Shown piece after piece: positions 50,948 through 59,230 of a stretch of DNA of 64,000 bases. How positions within the stretch are numbered: the first letter of the stretch is position 1; each line of letters opens with the position of its first letter. The DNA is from a bacterium (GTDB lineage: Bacteria; Bdellovibrionota; UBA2428). Under the pieces are notes generated by a model. The model was given only the letters and a program-made list of their open reading frames with translations. It was not told where the DNA came from and ran no database searches. The DNA is taken from the NCBI GenBank assembly GCA_009991595.1, contig JAACVK010000029.1:1-64000 (forward strand), in the 5' to 3' direction. The position numbers and the translations under genes were made by a program.

Positions 50948-51502
50948 TTAGTCTACCAAATTTCGCGCACTAACACCACTTTTTCCTGTCAGTTGCCGCA
51001 CTACCATCTCTTTAATGCCAATGGGATTTTGACTCGCCATCTTTTTGACTAAATCTTGATCCAACATCGACTGAAAGATTCTTTCTGCATTCGACTTTTT
51101 AAACGGGTTGTCCTGCGAATCTGCATAAAGCTCATTCGATGTTCGCATTTGTTGCAAGAGTCGCTGAAGATACATAGCCTCAAACGACTCTCCTACTTGC
51201 TCAATTTGTTGCATTTGAGAGAGTTGACCTTGGGCCACCACATGGGGCGAGATAAAAAACCCTACGAGTAAGGTAAAAATAAAAAGTTGGATCGAGGAGT
51301 TCTCGGCTTTACAACACATCTTGTGCCTTAAGAGCCAAAACTTCTTAAAGACTTCTAGTTCTTTCGTCCCCTGGGAGGAATTCGTGAACTCTGACCTTTT
51401 TGATTCAATCCTAGAATCATCAGATCTCCGAACCCCTCGATCCTGCAATAACAAACCAAAGGTTTGCTTATGCCAATTCTCAATGTCACCGCTCAACCTC
51501 AT
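50948..51502 (-). CDS. flgJ: FlgJ rod-binding protein, single-domain, with internal hydrophobic segment
   Basis: 184 residues. The C-terminal part (about 95-175) is the rod-binding (Rod-binding) domain with ESFEAMYLQRLLQQMR. The muramidase domain of enterobacterial FlgJ is absent, as in many bacteria. The start ATG overlaps the flgI stop as TAATG. Unusually, residues 71-90 are hydrophobic and end in VVAQG, like a signal peptide; an in-frame Met62 (51319) with AAGG ahead would make it N-terminal. FlgJ helps rod assembly in the periplasm. Confidence 0.8.
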   Translation of the reverse strand: MRLSGDIENWHKQTFGLLLQDRGVRRSDDSRIESKRSEFTNSSQGTKELEVFKKFWLLRHKMCCKAENSSIQLFIFTLLVGFFISPHVVAQGQLSQMQQIEQVGESFEAMYLQRLLQQMRTSNELYADSQDNPFKKSNAERIFQSMLDQDLVKKMASQNPIGIKEMVVRQLTGKSGVSARNLVD

Positions 51503-52632
51503 TACAATATTTCCAACTCAGCTTGCAACGCACCTTGTGCCTTCAGCGCTTGGAGGATGCTGATTAAATCTCTTGGTGTTACACCAAGTGTATTCAATCC
51601 CTTTACGACATCTCCCAATGTAGCGCCTTCTGGTACAGTTAAAAGTTTATCACCTTCTTCATTAAATTTTACAGTCGTTTCGTTGACTGTTGTTGTTTTC
51701 TTTCCAAGCACGGGTTGATTCGGAACAGGTCCCTGTTCAGCAGCAACAAGCACTGGTTCTTCCACGGTTTTTTCTTCACTCTTAATCTCTAGAGTCAAAT
51801 TTCCGTGGGCAATCGCCACAGTCGAAATTCTGACCGCTTCGCCCACAACGATGGTTCCCGTTCTTTCGTTAATCACAATGCGGGCTGAATTGTCGTTTTG
51901 AACTGGCAGCCGTTCAATTCTTGCCATTAAATCCACTACAGATCCCTCAAAGTCATAAGGGATCATCACATCTACAGTCGCTGCGTCTCGAGATCTGGCA
52001 TACACCCCACCCAACTCTTGGTTGATGAGGCGACTAATTCTCGAGGAAGTCGTAAAATCAGGATTGTGTAACGTTAAACGAACTGCACTTCGGTTGGTAA
52101 AGTCCTGAGAAACTTCTCGCTCTACCAAACCCCCATCAGGAACACGACCAATGGTTGGATGGTTCTTTGAGGAAGACGATCCACCACCACTACCGGCAAA
52201 TCCACCTACAGACAAAGGCCCCTGACCAACCACATATACTTTTTTGTCCGAAGCTCTTAAAGGAGTTAGCAATAACGTTCCACCCTCTAGAGATTTCGCA
52301 TCACCTATGCTCGAAACAATAATATCTACACGAGCTCCCACTCGAGCAAAAGGAGGAAGATCCGCCGTCACAACAACCGCAGCCACGTTCTTAGAGAAAG
52401 TAAGATCGCTTTTAACGTCGACGCCCATTTGTCGAAGCATCTGGGACATCGACATCCCGGTATACTCAGACTTACTGTCACCACTTCCCTTCAAACCAAC
52501 CACTAAACCGTAACCAACTAGTTGGTTTTCACGAACGCCCTTTACCGAAACGACATCTTTTAAGCGCATGGCAAAGCTAGGAAGAGTTAGAAACGATAAA
52601 CTTAAGATAAAGACTCTACGAAGAAAAGTCAT
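51502..52632 (-). CDS. flgI: Flagellar P-ring protein
   Basis: 376 residues. A Sec signal peptide ends near residue 21 (TLPSFA). The mature start RLKDVVSVKGVRENQLVGYG and the end TPRDLISILQALKAQGALQAEL are conserved FlgI blocks. A short Glu/Pro/Val-rich loop (about 275-300) is a mild local expansion. FlgI forms the ring around the rod in the peptidoglycan layer. It overlaps flgH by 4 nt upstream and flgJ by 1 nt downstream. Confidence 0.96.
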   Translation of the reverse strand: MTFLRRVFILSLSFLTLPSFAMRLKDVVSVKGVRENQLVGYGLVVGLKGSGDSKSEYTGMSMSQMLRQMGVDVKSDLTFSKNVAAVVVTADLPPFARVGARVDIIVSSIGDAKSLEGGTLLLTPLRASDKKVYVVGQGPLSVGGFAGSGGGSSSSKNHPTIGRVPDGGLVEREVSQDFTNRSAVRLTLHNPDFTTSSRISRLINQELGGVYARSRDAATVDVMIPYDFEGSVVDLMARIERLPVQNDNSARIVINERTGTIVVGEAVRISTVAIAHGNLTLEIKSEEKTVEEPVLVAAEQGPVPNQPVLGKKTTTVNETTVKFNEEGDKLLTVPEGATLGDVVKGLNTLGVTPRDLISILQALKAQGALQAELEIL

Positions 52633-53462
52633 TTCACAATCTCCAACTTAGATTCAAAAACTAAATTTGAAGATACCGCATTGGAGACTCCAATGTCTTC
52701 ATCTCGAACAATTCCCTGTAGCCTTAATTGATAAGCTGCATTTTTAATATAGATTCTGCGAGACCCAACCACAGCAAAGGTATTGCGCGGAAGATATTCA
52801 ATGATTCGAACAGGTATGCTGTCCACATCCACGTAGCGATTATTACCTTCAATCGAAGAGACTGTTCTATTGGCAACTTCGCTACCGACTGCATCAGCAA
52901 TGTTCTTATTACCGAGAGCAGTTGCAACTTTTTTATTCACCTCAGCACCAATTGATTTCCCAGCTTCGTCTGCAATTACCTGGTTTAGGGTCGAGCGACC
53001 TAACATCTGAGTAATTTTTTCATTGAGGACATCGTTCACTTCAGGGTCAAGTTTCACTAGAATTATGTCGCCCTTTTTATGCAAGAGATTGCGAGAGAAA
53101 AGATATCCATCTTGACTGTCTGGATTCCAGAGAGAACCTTCGTTGAAAGGTTCAGTTCCACGCCAAGGACTTGCACCTGTTCTGAATCCTCTTGCGGCTC
53201 GCTCATCATAGTGCCCAGATTGGCTCATCAATTCCGACTGAGCCAGATTCGGACCACCTGGATCGCTTTCCTCGTCGATACTAGCTCCACTTCGATTATC
53301 GATAGATAGTTCATTGTTAGAAGAAGACGATGCGGGCGATCGCCCTTGGCTTGTATCTTCGCCAGTCAATGCAGCCTTCCAAGACCTAAAGGTTGAGGCG
53401 CAACTAGACAGCAAAAAAAGAGCCAAAAACAGAGACAAAGCTCTAAGATTAAATTTAATCAA
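52629..53462 (-). CDS. flgH: Flagellar L-ring lipoprotein
   Basis: 277 residues. The signal peptide ends in lipobox LSSC (Cys21). The conserved SLWNP and LLHKKGDIILVKLD region and the C-terminal TFAVVGSRRIYIKN segment identify FlgH. It is about 45 residues longer than enterobacterial FlgH because of a Ser/Asn/Asp-rich linker after the lipid anchor and a helical insert (AGKSIGAEVNKKVATAL). It forms the outer-membrane ring. Confidence 0.93.
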   Translation of the reverse strand: MIKFNLRALSLFLALFLLSSCASTFRSWKAALTGEDTSQGRSPASSSSNNELSIDNRSGASIDEESDPGGPNLAQSELMSQSGHYDERAARGFRTGASPWRGTEPFNEGSLWNPDSQDGYLFSRNLLHKKGDIILVKLDPEVNDVLNEKITQMLGRSTLNQVIADEAGKSIGAEVNKKVATALGNKNIADAVGSEVANRTVSSIEGNNRYVDVDSIPVRIIEYLPRNTFAVVGSRRIYIKNAAYQLRLQGIVRDEDIGVSNAVSSNLVFESKLEIVK

Positions 53463-54193
53463 AGGCGAACCTCAACTTTTCTTTGCCCAACAATAATAGC
53501 TCGCATCTTCTTTTTAGTAGCAGGTTGAGTCAGATTAATAATTTCACCAATTCGCCCCGGCTCTTTTGCAACGGCCCTCGAACGAATCATCACCCCTGGG
53601 CCAGAAAGCACTGTAAGGTCAACCATCTCTCCCGCCTTAACAGCGTAAGGAACATCCATGTAAGATGGGTGAACTGCTGCACCAGCAGGAACAAAACGAA
53701 CAACACGCTTTCCAATAAGATCCTTAACAGAAAAGGCCGCTACTCCTGTAGGAAGTTGCTTCCATGGCATAGAAGAAAGTCTAAAACTACTCTCAGATGT
53801 CTGAGAGTCTCGAGCTAAAGCTTGCGCCGCTAAATAGACCGGCCCAACGACTCTGATCACAGATTGAACCTTGAAATCAAAATCGCCCATTTCAGAGTGA
53901 ATGATCACAGGAAAACTTGCAAACCCATCAAAACGTTGAGCCGTTGCATTGTCTAAGCCAAGAACCTCAACAGACTTTATCGATTTTTCTTTCAAAACAG
54001 TCATTGGCTCTGGTTTAAGCAAAGTGCCTGTTAGTTGAACCTGGAAGCTTTGCGGAGGCAAATCCATTCTTCGAGAGAGATCTGCCTGAATTCCCTCAAC
54101 TAGCTTCTCTTTAAAGTCACCCATAAAATCAGCCGCGCTGGCCGCAAATGAAAGAAAGAGAAAAATGGGAATCCAAAATCTAAAGTTCATCAT
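53459..54193 (-). CDS. flgA: P-ring assembly chaperone FlgA
   Basis: 244 residues with a signal peptide (RFWIPIFLFLSFAASAA). The C-terminal SAF domain shows LIGKRVVRFVPAGAAVHPS and the family end (VAKEPGRIGEIINLTQPATKK). FlgA escorts FlgI in the periplasm. Its start and stop overlap flgG and flgH by 4 nt each. Confidence 0.92.
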   Translation of the reverse strand: MMNFRFWIPIFLFLSFAASAADFMGDFKEKLVEGIQADLSRRMDLPPQSFQVQLTGTLLKPEPMTVLKEKSIKSVEVLGLDNATAQRFDGFASFPVIIHSEMGDFDFKVQSVIRVVGPVYLAAQALARDSQTSESSFRLSSMPWKQLPTGVAAFSVKDLIGKRVVRFVPAGAAVHPSYMDVPYAVKAGEMVDLTVLSGPGVMIRSRAVAKEPGRIGEIINLTQPATKKKMRAIIVGQRKVEVRL

Positions 54194-54972
54194 TTCACCT
54201 GATTAAGCGTCCCCAACATTTGATCGCTTGTTTGCATGACTTTAGAATTCATTTCAAAGAGTCGCTGTGCCCGAATAAGTTCTGTCATCTCAGCAACAGA
54301 GTTCACGTTTGAGGCTTCCAAATACTGATTCTGCAATCGTCCGAACCCTTGTTCTCCAGGGTTCCCTGTAACAGCCTCACCGCTTGCTGGAGTTTGGCGA
54401 AACAAATTAGATCCCTCTGCCGATAAACCTGAAGGGTTCATAAAAGTAGTCAATTGAATTTGCCCGAGTTGTTGAACATCGTTTGGCGTAATCTCTGCCT
54501 GGAAGGTTCCGTCTGGAGCAACCGTAAGCCTCCTGGTTTCTGGCGGCACGATCACCTCCGGAATAATAGGAAAGCCTTCTCCAGTCACAACGCGCCCTTC
54601 CCCATCCAGCTTCCAGTTTCCATCTCTAGTGTAGGCTACCTCGCCCGTAGGTAATTGAACTGAAAAAAATCCGTCACCACCAATCATAACGTCAAGATCC
54701 CGCCCTGTTGGCCTAGCCGACCCCTGCTTATACTCGCGAGTCACTCCCGTGACCTTCACCCCAAGACCCGTTTGAACCCCAGTTGGATTGGTGGTCGTGG
54801 CCGAAGTCGCCGACCCGGGACCCTTATCTGTTTGATAAAGTAGATCCTGAAAATCGGCACGGCTTCTTTTAAAAGAAACCGTGTCGGCGTTAGCAATATT
54901 GTTGGAGATAACCTCAGTTTGCTTTACCTGGGCTGTCATCCCCGTCGCTGATGTGTTCAATGAATTAAGCAT
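54190..54972 (-). CDS. flgG: Flagellar distal rod protein
   Basis: 260 residues, the exact FlgG length. The N-terminal motif is ISNNIANADTVSFKRSRADF, followed by the distal-rod block (LLYQTDKGPG, then GARPTG-like GSARPTG). The C-terminus is NVNSVAEMTELIRAQRLFEM. It polymerises into the distal rod after type III export. Confidence 0.95.
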   Translation of the reverse strand: MLNSLNTSATGMTAQVKQTEVISNNIANADTVSFKRSRADFQDLLYQTDKGPGSATSATTTNPTGVQTGLGVKVTGVTREYKQGSARPTGRDLDVMIGGDGFFSVQLPTGEVAYTRDGNWKLDGEGRVVTGEGFPIIPEVIVPPETRRLTVAPDGTFQAEITPNDVQQLGQIQLTTFMNPSGLSAEGSNLFRQTPASGEAVTGNPGEQGFGRLQNQYLEASNVNSVAEMTELIRAQRLFEMNSKVMQTSDQMLGTLNQVK

Positions 54973-54980
54973 AACTTCTC

Positions 54981-55862
54981 CTAAAAGCGCCCTAGCTCAG
55001 ACGCTTGTGCACTAAGCTCACCAAAGCCCTGCATAAGTTTCGTGTTCTGTTCAAAGAGACGTTGAGCCTCAATGAGTTTAGTCATTTCTTTGACTGCATT
55101 CACGTTTGAGGCCTCTAGCATTCCTTGATGAACAACGGGCATCGTAGCTGTTGAACCAAGAACGTTGGGTTTTTCTTCTGGATTAACTGCAACACCCCTG
55201 GCGGGAGCGCCAGCTCCCCCTTGAGGAACAACGGCTCCTTCTAAAGCTTTAAAGTATCCACTCCCCGCTTTTTGAAGCTTTGATGAGTCTTGCACTTGCA
55301 CCAAAGAAAACTGACCCAGAAGGACGCCACCTCTATCAAGGCCCGCATAAATGTTTCCCTCTGTATCTACATTGAACTTTGAAGACCCTACATTAATCGC
55401 TCGAGCAGTAGGGTCTGCTCCAGCAGCTCCCGGACCAAGCACTAAATGACCTTCATGAGTCACCAGCTGCCCCTCACCGTTTACCACAAAGTTACCTGCC
55501 CGCGTGAGCATCACACCATCGCTTGTGCCCACCTCAAAGAAGCCATTGCCTTGAATGGCAAAGTCTAAAGAATTCCCTGTTTGTTTGTAGGCTCCAGCAC
55601 GCATATCAGTAAATTCACTGCCGTAAAGGACCACACTTTTTTCATCGCCAGCCCGCGACATCAACTCGCCTGTAGTAAAGGCTCGCTCAGGTATATCCGC
55701 CCTTAAGTCACTATGATGAGCACCTTGAAGGGCCTCTTCAAACATAAGTTCGTCGGCTTTGTATCCAGCGGTATCGGCGTTGGCGATGTTGTTTGCAATT
55801 TTTTCCACTTGCTTGCTCTGCGCCAAAGCTCCCGACAATGTTGTGACAAGTCCTGCGTCCAT
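54981..55862 (-). CDS. flgF: Flagellar proximal rod protein FlgF
   Basis: 293 residues, with KIANNIANADTAGYKADELM at the N-terminus and NVNAVKEMTKLIEAQRLFEQ at the C-terminus. It is longer than FlgG and lacks the GSS-type distal-rod motif, so FlgF is preferred. A Gly/Ala-rich loop near 215-235 is a local expansion. First gene of the flg operon, preceded by a sigma-54 promoter. Confidence 0.9.
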   Translation of the reverse strand: MDAGLVTTLSGALAQSKQVEKIANNIANADTAGYKADELMFEEALQGAHHSDLRADIPERAFTTGELMSRAGDEKSVVLYGSEFTDMRAGAYKQTGNSLDFAIQGNGFFEVGTSDGVMLTRAGNFVVNGEGQLVTHEGHLVLGPGAAGADPTARAINVGSSKFNVDTEGNIYAGLDRGGVLLGQFSLVQVQDSSKLQKAGSGYFKALEGAVVPQGGAGAPARGVAVNPEEKPNVLGSTATMPVVHQGMLEASNVNAVKEMTKLIEAQRLFEQNTKLMQGFGELSAQASELGRF

Positions 55863-55883
55863 ATTCTGCCTCTACTCATTGCT

Positions 55884-55899
55884 TGCAACCGACGTGCCA
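55884..55899 (-). promoter_or_regulatory. Sigma-54 (RpoN) promoter of the flgF-flgL operon
   Basis: On the minus strand the sequence TGGCACGTCGGTTGCA (55899-55884) matches the RpoN consensus TGGCAC-N5-TTGCA with the invariant GG and GC separated by exactly 10 nt. Transcription would start near 55872, about 10 nt before the flgF ATG at 55862. The same bases lie just upstream of folD on the other strand. Confidence 0.85.
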
Positions 55900-55907
55900 A
55901 GATTTAT

Positions 55908-56825
55908 ATGAGTTCTTTTGACGAGAAGCCAAAATCTCTACTAGATGACTGGTGTATGTCAGAAAAAACTCTCTCTGGACGCACTGCTGCTGACGGCTTG
56001 TTGGCCACGATCTCCAACAGACTCAACGAGTCAAAGTCTGAGGCTTCGCTCACAATCATCCAAGTTGGAAGCGATCCAGCGTCCGCAAGTTACATCCGTC
56101 AAAAAAAGAAGGCCTCCGAAAAGTCGGGCGTTCGCTTTGTCCACTGTCATTTACCGAGTAGTTCAAACTTTCTTGAGATAAAAAGCAAAATAGAAGAACT
56201 CAACGGTGATCAAAAAGTCACCGCCTTCATGCTTCAGCTTCCTCTCGACACTGAAAAAGCAATCTCCAAACAAGAAGTCTCAACTCTTTTGAACACAATC
56301 TCCCCAAAGAAAGACGCCGATGGGCTTCACGTAGAAAATCAGGGCCAACTTATGGCAGGAGAAAGCACTGCCACCAATTGGACCTCGCCTATTCCTGCAA
56401 CCGCACTAGGAATCATGCGATTGATTGAACATTACAAAATTTCCCTAAAGGGAAAAAACGCCGTAGTCGTTGGGCGCTCTCGGCTTGTAGGATTACCGAC
56501 GGCTATCCTCCTTTCTCACGAAGGAGCTACCGTCACCATTTGCCATCGACACACCAAGAAGGTGAATGAAATATGCGCACGAGCTGACCTCATCGTAGTA
56601 GCAGCAGGACAAAAACACCTCATCAAGGCAGAACACGTTCACTCGAACACAATCATCATTGATGTAGGAATCCACGTAAAAGAGGACGGGAAACTTACTG
56701 GCGATGCTTCTCCAGAAGCCCTTGAAAAATGCAAAGCCTACACACCTGTTCCAGGCGGAGTTGGCCCGATGACGGTCGCGGGGTTAGTTGAAAACGCGGC
56801 AAGATTGTCCGGCGTTAAGCTCTAA
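55908..56825 (+). CDS. folD: Bifunctional methylenetetrahydrofolate dehydrogenase/cyclohydrolase
   Basis: 305 residues from the ATG at 55908; an ATG at 55956 is a possible alternative and upstream frame extension runs antisense through flgF. The catalytic Tyr and Lys are in ASYIRQKKKASE, followed by FMLQLPLD, then PKKDADGLH and the NADP loop VVVGRSRLVGLPTA. FolD interconverts methylene- and formyl-tetrahydrofolate, linking to the glycine cleavage genes 2.4 kb downstream. Confidence 0.93.
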   Translation: MSSFDEKPKSLLDDWCMSEKTLSGRTAADGLLATISNRLNESKSEASLTIIQVGSDPASASYIRQKKKASEKSGVRFVHCHLPSSSNFLEIKSKIEELNGDQKVTAFMLQLPLDTEKAISKQEVSTLLNTISPKKDADGLHVENQGQLMAGESTATNWTSPIPATALGIMRLIEHYKISLKGKNAVVVGRSRLVGLPTAILLSHEGATVTICHRHTKKVNEICARADLIVVAAGQKHLIKAEHVHSNTIIIDVGIHVKEDGKLTGDASPEALEKCKAYTPVPGGVGPMTVAGLVENAARLSGVKL

Positions 56826-56833
56826 TCAGCAAG

Positions 56834-57487
56834 TTAAAATCGGCGAAAGGTTTCAACAAAGTGTTGGGGAAACTTTTCAACTGCTAATTTTTTTCCCATT
56901 CGTTCTTCTATTTCTAATGTAATGGAAGGAGTTCCAATGGCCTCTAGAACCCATTGACCAAAACAGCCGGGAGTTGTGTAGCCCACATCTCGAGTCACTG
57001 GATACTTGGTTTTCTCTGACAAGTAGACAGAGGCCTCTTTACAATCACCATTGACGTTCACCTGTGGAATATAACAATGGCAACTAATGAAAAGTATGGG
57101 GCGCACTTCTAAAATAAAGTCGTGCATGATTTGTGCTTCAATTTCACTCAATGCTTTAGCGCCAGGATTGTATTTTGCTTCGCGAGCTTCGGCATTCCAA
57201 TCAACGGTGGGAAAGTTTCGATTGAGATCCACACCATTGGCATTAACTCGCGTGCTAGCAGCCACTCCATCTGGGTTGACTTGCGGAATGACATAAAGAT
57301 TAGCTTCTTTAAACTCTTTAGCCATCTCAGAATTTAAAAAATGCTCAACAACCCAAACACCCTCCGGCTCATCACCATGAAAGCCTCCCATTAGAACAAA
57401 ATTTTTAGCATTTGGATTTTCTGATTCAAAAACAAAGCACTCAAGATCACGACCTTGAGTGCTTTTTCCTAAGATTCTTTTTTTCAT
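56834..57487 (-). CDS. M14-family zinc carboxypeptidase, MpaA-like
   Basis: 217 residues from the ATG at 57487; a GTG frame start 30 codons earlier runs into the neighbouring lipoprotein gene. Zinc ligands H37 and E40 are in GGFHGDEPEG, substrate residues in NGVDLNRNFP, the third His in FISCHCYIPQ, and the catalytic Glu is in TLEIEERMG. No signal peptide. The size and ends match murein-tripeptide amidase MpaA, which recycles peptidoglycan peptides in the cytoplasm. Confidence 0.8.
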   Translation of the reverse strand: MKKRILGKSTQGRDLECFVFESENPNAKNFVLMGGFHGDEPEGVWVVEHFLNSEMAKEFKEANLYVIPQVNPDGVAASTRVNANGVDLNRNFPTVDWNAEAREAKYNPGAKALSEIEAQIMHDFILEVRPILFISCHCYIPQVNVNGDCKEASVYLSEKTKYPVTRDVGYTTPGCFGQWVLEAIGTPSITLEIEERMGKKLAVEKFPQHFVETFRRF

Positions 57488-57557
57488 ACATCTGAAATCC
57501 CACGACTTCAGCGTGTTGGCAAGATCAAGCCACCGAGCAAGGCTTAATTTTGTTTTC

Positions 57558-57857
57558 CTATAGGAAACTGCCAGCACAACTTTTCTGCTGAAAATACTCT
57601 TTGCGCAAAGAATAAGCGCAATAATTATTTAAAGAGTCATCCTTCAAACCATCACACATCGCCTGCTTAGAAGCAAAAGTGTGTTTATCCGTATCGCAAC
57701 CGTTATAGATAAAGTGATAGCTCCAACTTTCGCTGCTTTTGGTCTGAATATCATCATCACCGTCGTAGTTAAAACCACTCCCAACCGGCTCCATGTCAGA
57801 GCCACAAGCAACAACCAGTAAACATAAGACCAAAGGCACCATTCTCTTTAAAAACAT
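57558..57857 (-). CDS. Small Cys-containing lipoprotein, unknown
   Basis: 99 residues; lipobox VVAC (Cys18) after a typical signal peptide. The mature part has four more cysteines (NGC, AMC, NYC, KSC) that could form two disulfides, and an acidic DGDDD stretch. No family recognised. AAGGAG is 7 nt before the ATG. The stop is close to the M14 gene, which lies downstream on the same strand. Confidence 0.7.
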   Translation of the reverse strand: MFLKRMVPLVLCLLVVACGSDMEPVGSGFNYDGDDDIQTKSSESWSYHFIYNGCDTDKHTFASKQAMCDGLKDDSLNNYCAYSLRKEYFQQKSCAGSFL

Positions 57858-57991
57858 TTAAATTCTCCTTCTTTCAGAAACTATTAGTCTTTAAAGCAAT
57901 AGCCATACCAAAGATAAGAAGCTGATATTATTAGTGCTACTCCCTAAGATTTAAAGCGCCTGTCACTTCTGTCAGACAAGCAAAACAACAT

Positions 57992-58027
57992 AAAAAAGCC
58001 CACACTCTCATCCTAAAGAGTGCAGGC
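57992..58027 (-). terminator. Rho-independent terminator after the 259-residue lipoprotein gene
   Basis: On the minus strand, an 11-bp stem GCCTGCACTCT / AGAGTGTGGGC (two G-U pairs in RNA) with an 8 nt loop is followed by six T (57997-57992). It starts 41 nt after the stop at 58068. Confidence 0.85.
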
Positions 58028-58067
58028 CAGTCACATTCTCCTTAAAGAGAAAGCTAAGAGTTATTCA

Positions 58068-58847
58068 CTATTTCAACTCAAGAGTTCGACTAACTCCACT
58101 TTCTCGATGAATCGCTTTTAAGAATCGAATTTTCTTCACTCCAGTCACGGAGTTTCGAGTCTTTGTCTGATATTCAATCTGACTATCTAAAGCACTTAAG
58201 CTCAGTGTGTTGGCAAACAGATTTGCCTGCCGAGTCACATCAACGAAGATTCCAACCCCAGACTCTCCCGGCTGATCCCCCGTAAAAAGACCGACCAATC
58301 CCTTTACGTTGGCGTGCTGTTCTCCAATCTGAAAAAATAAATTTGCGTTTGGCACATCCTGAGCAGCTCCATCCAAAGCATCCAAAACTATAGCAATACC
58401 AAGCATCACATTGCTTTGACTATACCCAACATAAACCCTTGAACGCTCTTGAACCTGGAGGGCGATCACCTCCTCTAAACCAGCAATTGGAAGAAGCGTC
58501 CCATTCGGAAGACGAGGGTCCGCCAGAACAGGGACATCGGTCACCTCGCTCATATTTACGTCGAAACGAAGATAACTCTCCCCATTCAAGCCTGGCCGAA
58601 GACTCAAAGCCCCATAGACCTTGCCCGTGCTCCTATCTCTGAGTGGAATCGTCAAAGAGGGAAAGGAGGCCTGATTAAGCTGAAGTTCAGCCTCCACCCC
58701 CACATAAAGATCTCCAGTTGTCTCATCTCTGGTGATGTTAATGTTGTTGAGGGGACTTTGACCTGCCCCACATGCAAACAGCCCAAGCGACATGGTAGTA
58801 AGGCAAGCAAAACTCCTAAAACGCCTAGCAAAAATAGATAGTTCCAT
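58068..58847 (-). CDS. Lipoprotein of unknown function
   Basis: 259 residues with lipobox LFAC (Cys26) and AAGGAGAG at the right distance from the ATG. The mature protein is strand-rich with repeated short hydrophobic strands (LYVGVEAELQLNQASF, YLRFDVNMSEV) and resembles a surface or periplasmic beta protein. No family recognised. It is followed by a clear terminator, so it is a single-gene unit. Confidence 0.7.
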   Translation of the reverse strand: MELSIFARRFRSFACLTTMSLGLFACGAGQSPLNNINITRDETTGDLYVGVEAELQLNQASFPSLTIPLRDRSTGKVYGALSLRPGLNGESYLRFDVNMSEVTDVPVLADPRLPNGTLLPIAGLEEVIALQVQERSRVYVGYSQSNVMLGIAIVLDALDGAAQDVPNANLFFQIGEQHANVKGLVGLFTGDQPGESGVGIFVDVTRQANLFANTLSLSALDSQIEYQTKTRNSVTGVKKIRFLKAIHRESGVSRTLELK

Positions 58848-59230
58848 TTGAATTTCTCTCCTTAAACAAAGATCGCCCTCTTCTGATAGAAGCTAAGATT
58901 TGAAAGAAACTAGAGAATCGAGAGAACTGATGGCGTAATCAGAGATGGGCACACTACCTTAGAGCCTTTAGCTCTTCCAGCCGTTTTCACCTACATGAGA
59001 ATCAGAAGATGGGCTCATTTTAACAAATCCAAAAAAGAGCCTTCAAGAGGATTTCGAGAACTAACAGAAACTTTAACTTTGAAAGGCAAGGAAAACGATC
59101 ACAGAGCTCAAAAGTGCACAAATTTATCTCGAATTTAACACCATCCGCCCATTTAGCTGCAACGCGCAAGAAGCAAAGCTGACTGGTCTTTCGATTGCCA
59201 AAACACCTTGAAAATGATGAATTTGGCCCC
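58848..59230. other. 383 nt region without a gene, upstream of gcvT
   Basis: No convincing open frame and no glycine-riboswitch core is seen on either strand. It holds a direct repeat, AATCAGAGATGGGC (58937-58950) and AATCAGAAGATGGGC (59000-59014), and a small hairpin AGAGC/GCTCT (58961-58975). It must contain the promoters of the divergent lipoprotein and gcvT genes, which I cannot place with confidence. Confidence 0.5.

Noticed and set aside
55713-55907. 65-codon upstream extension of folD
   Set aside because: Runs antisense through flgF and the sigma-54 promoter; the folD fold is complete from the ATG at 55908.
58860-59230. Glycine riboswitch upstream of gcvT
   Set aside because: I looked for the conserved glycine aptamer core in either orientation and did not find it.
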